Assembly (NCBI GenBank): GCA_947258875.1
Contig: CAMYKB010000036.1
Coordinates: 1 to 45,013 of the forward strand
Source of the DNA: an uncultured Gammaproteobacteria bacterium
GTDB lineage: Bacteria > Pseudomonadota > Gammaproteobacteria > CAMYKB01
Direction of reading: 5' to 3'
Length of the DNA stretch: 45,013 nucleotides
Both the position numbers and the translations under genes were made by a program. This document shows positions 44,307 through 45,013 of this stretch, in pieces. Position 1 is the first letter of the stretch; every line of letters starts with the position of its first letter. The notes below the pieces were generated by a model. The model did no database searches. It was not told the DNA's origin and was given only the letters and a program-made list of their open reading frames with translations.

Positions 44307-45013
44307 TCATATGGTGTATTCTGGAGCGCCATTGAATTGAATGGCGACAGGCTTCCAGCTTCTGTTTATTAGCTGTACTAAGGCTGAGTGCCACTGTTCT
44401 AGTTCGCTTATATCAAAGATTCGCACATCTCTGATATTCCAGCCATTGGTTTTCGTCTTATCTAAATAGAACTGATCAACCTCCCAGCGATTATGTAATC
44501 CTAGGTTGCGGATCAATGACATTTCCCGAACATGCCCAAGAGTTTCTTTGTCAAGATGAATCTCTAAATCAATTGAATTTTTAAGAATATCTATTTGTTG
44601 CGTAATCTCTTTGAAACCTATTTTAAAGAGTTCTTTTTGTTTGGTTTTGTTAAGTTTTTGGCCATATGTATATGGGTAGCTCTTGTTAATGAAGGCCCCT
44701 ATATGAGATATGTACCAGTCCCAGTGGCTCCGTAATGTGATTAAAACTGATTGCCGGACATTCTTTGCGAATACATCCTGATACTTTTCAAGATGACTCC
44801 ATCCTTCCTGCCATAATAGCTTGCTCATTCCATTATCCCGTAGTGATTGTTCTATTTCATCTAATGCGCTTGGTTGACGAATTCGTTGGCTTGCTGCTGT
44901 ATCAGATAGGATGTAATAGAAAATAGCGCCCTGCATAAATTCCTGGGTTTGATACGCAATCTGAGCGGGGAAATTATGAGCTTTTGCGCCCGGCTTTGAA
45001 TCGACTTTTGATA
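44307..45013 (-). CDS. 3' part of an unknown gene with a HEPN-like motif, cut by the window edge
   Basis: The first ATG in the window is at 44936, but the frame stays open to the right edge, with plausible coding sequence (KPGAKAHNFPAQIAYQTQEF) before it. The gene therefore probably starts beyond the window. The visible part is about 235 residues, helical and basic. Near its C-terminal third it has SLIRNLGLHNRWEVD, which fits the R-x4-H motif of HEPN-type helical nuclease domains common in defence and toxin systems. That single motif is thin evidence. The gene is clearly more AT-rich than its neighbours, and is convergent with the kinase hybrid gene, which suggests an acquired accessory gene. 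Confidence 0.65.
   Translation of the reverse strand, partial: SKVDSKPGAKAHNFPAQIAYQTQEFMQGAIFYYILSDTAASQRIRQPSALDEIEQSLRDNGMSKLLWQEGWSHLEKYQDVFAKNVRQSVLITLRSHWDWYISHIGAFINKSYPYTYGQKLNKTKQKELFKIGFKEITQQIDILKNSIDLEIHLDKETLGHVREMSLIRNLGLHNRWEVDQFYLDKTKTNGWNIRDVRIFDISELEQWHSALVQLINRSWKPVAIQFNGAPEYTI

Noticed and set aside
1-45013. tRNA, rRNA, insertion-sequence transposase or CRISPR-Cas genes
   Set aside because: None was seen on either strand; the only mobile-element evidence is the cassette array.

Overview
The window is about 45 kb of a gammaproteobacterial chromosome of moderate GC. The evidence is the conserved lptD-surA-pdxA-rsmA-apaG-apaH cluster, the mrdA-rodA-mltB-rlpA-dacC-ybeD-lipB-lipA cluster, and a CsrB/RsmZ-type small RNA preceded by a GacA-box-like palindrome. 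A soeABC-like cytoplasmic sulfite dehydrogenase operon points to a sulfur-oxidising (Chromatiales-like) lineage. Genus and species cannot be fixed from the sequence alone.

Region 1 (1-4141) is the distal part of an integron cassette array. Eight attC sites separate seven complete small cassettes, and an eighth cassette is cut off at 4141. For most cassettes the leading bases are complementary to the R'' box of the same cassette's own attC, as expected for excisable cassettes. The cargo includes a LysE/RhtB exporter, a GFA-fold zinc protein, an AAC(3)-family acetyltransferase homologue, two small membrane proteins, a secreted protein and a small soluble protein. No integrase gene or attI lies in the window; they would be expected to the left.

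Region 2 (4137-21180, all minus strand) begins upstream with lptD, surA and pdxA. It continues with a lipoprotein serine protease, two unknown genes, rsmA, apaG, a methyltransferase and apaH. It ends with a tightly overlapping operon RDD / SpoIIM / DUF4129 / DUF4350 / MoxR / DUF58 plus a small secreted protein. lptD carries a perfect 51-bp in-frame tandem duplication.

Region 3 (21181-24675) holds the CsrB/RsmZ-like sRNA (about 320 nt, 14 GGA motifs, terminator), then hppA (membrane pyrophosphatase) and a divergent soluble pyrophosphatase gene, ppa.

Region 4 (24781-34526, plus strand) is the cell elongation and lipoate cluster: PBP2, RodA, MltB, RlpA, D,D-carboxypeptidase, D-amino acid aminotransferase, YbeD, LipB and LipA, followed by a YdcF/ElyC-like membrane protein. 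A convergent DUF302 gene follows.

Region 5 (35260-39958) is the soeABC-like operon with two dyad elements upstream and a strong terminator downstream. Region 6 (40100-44176) is one 1358-residue protein joining a Ser/Thr kinase, a class III cyclase-like domain, an AAA/NTPase module and TPR-like repeats. The right edge holds the 3' part of an AT-rich gene with a HEPN-like motif.
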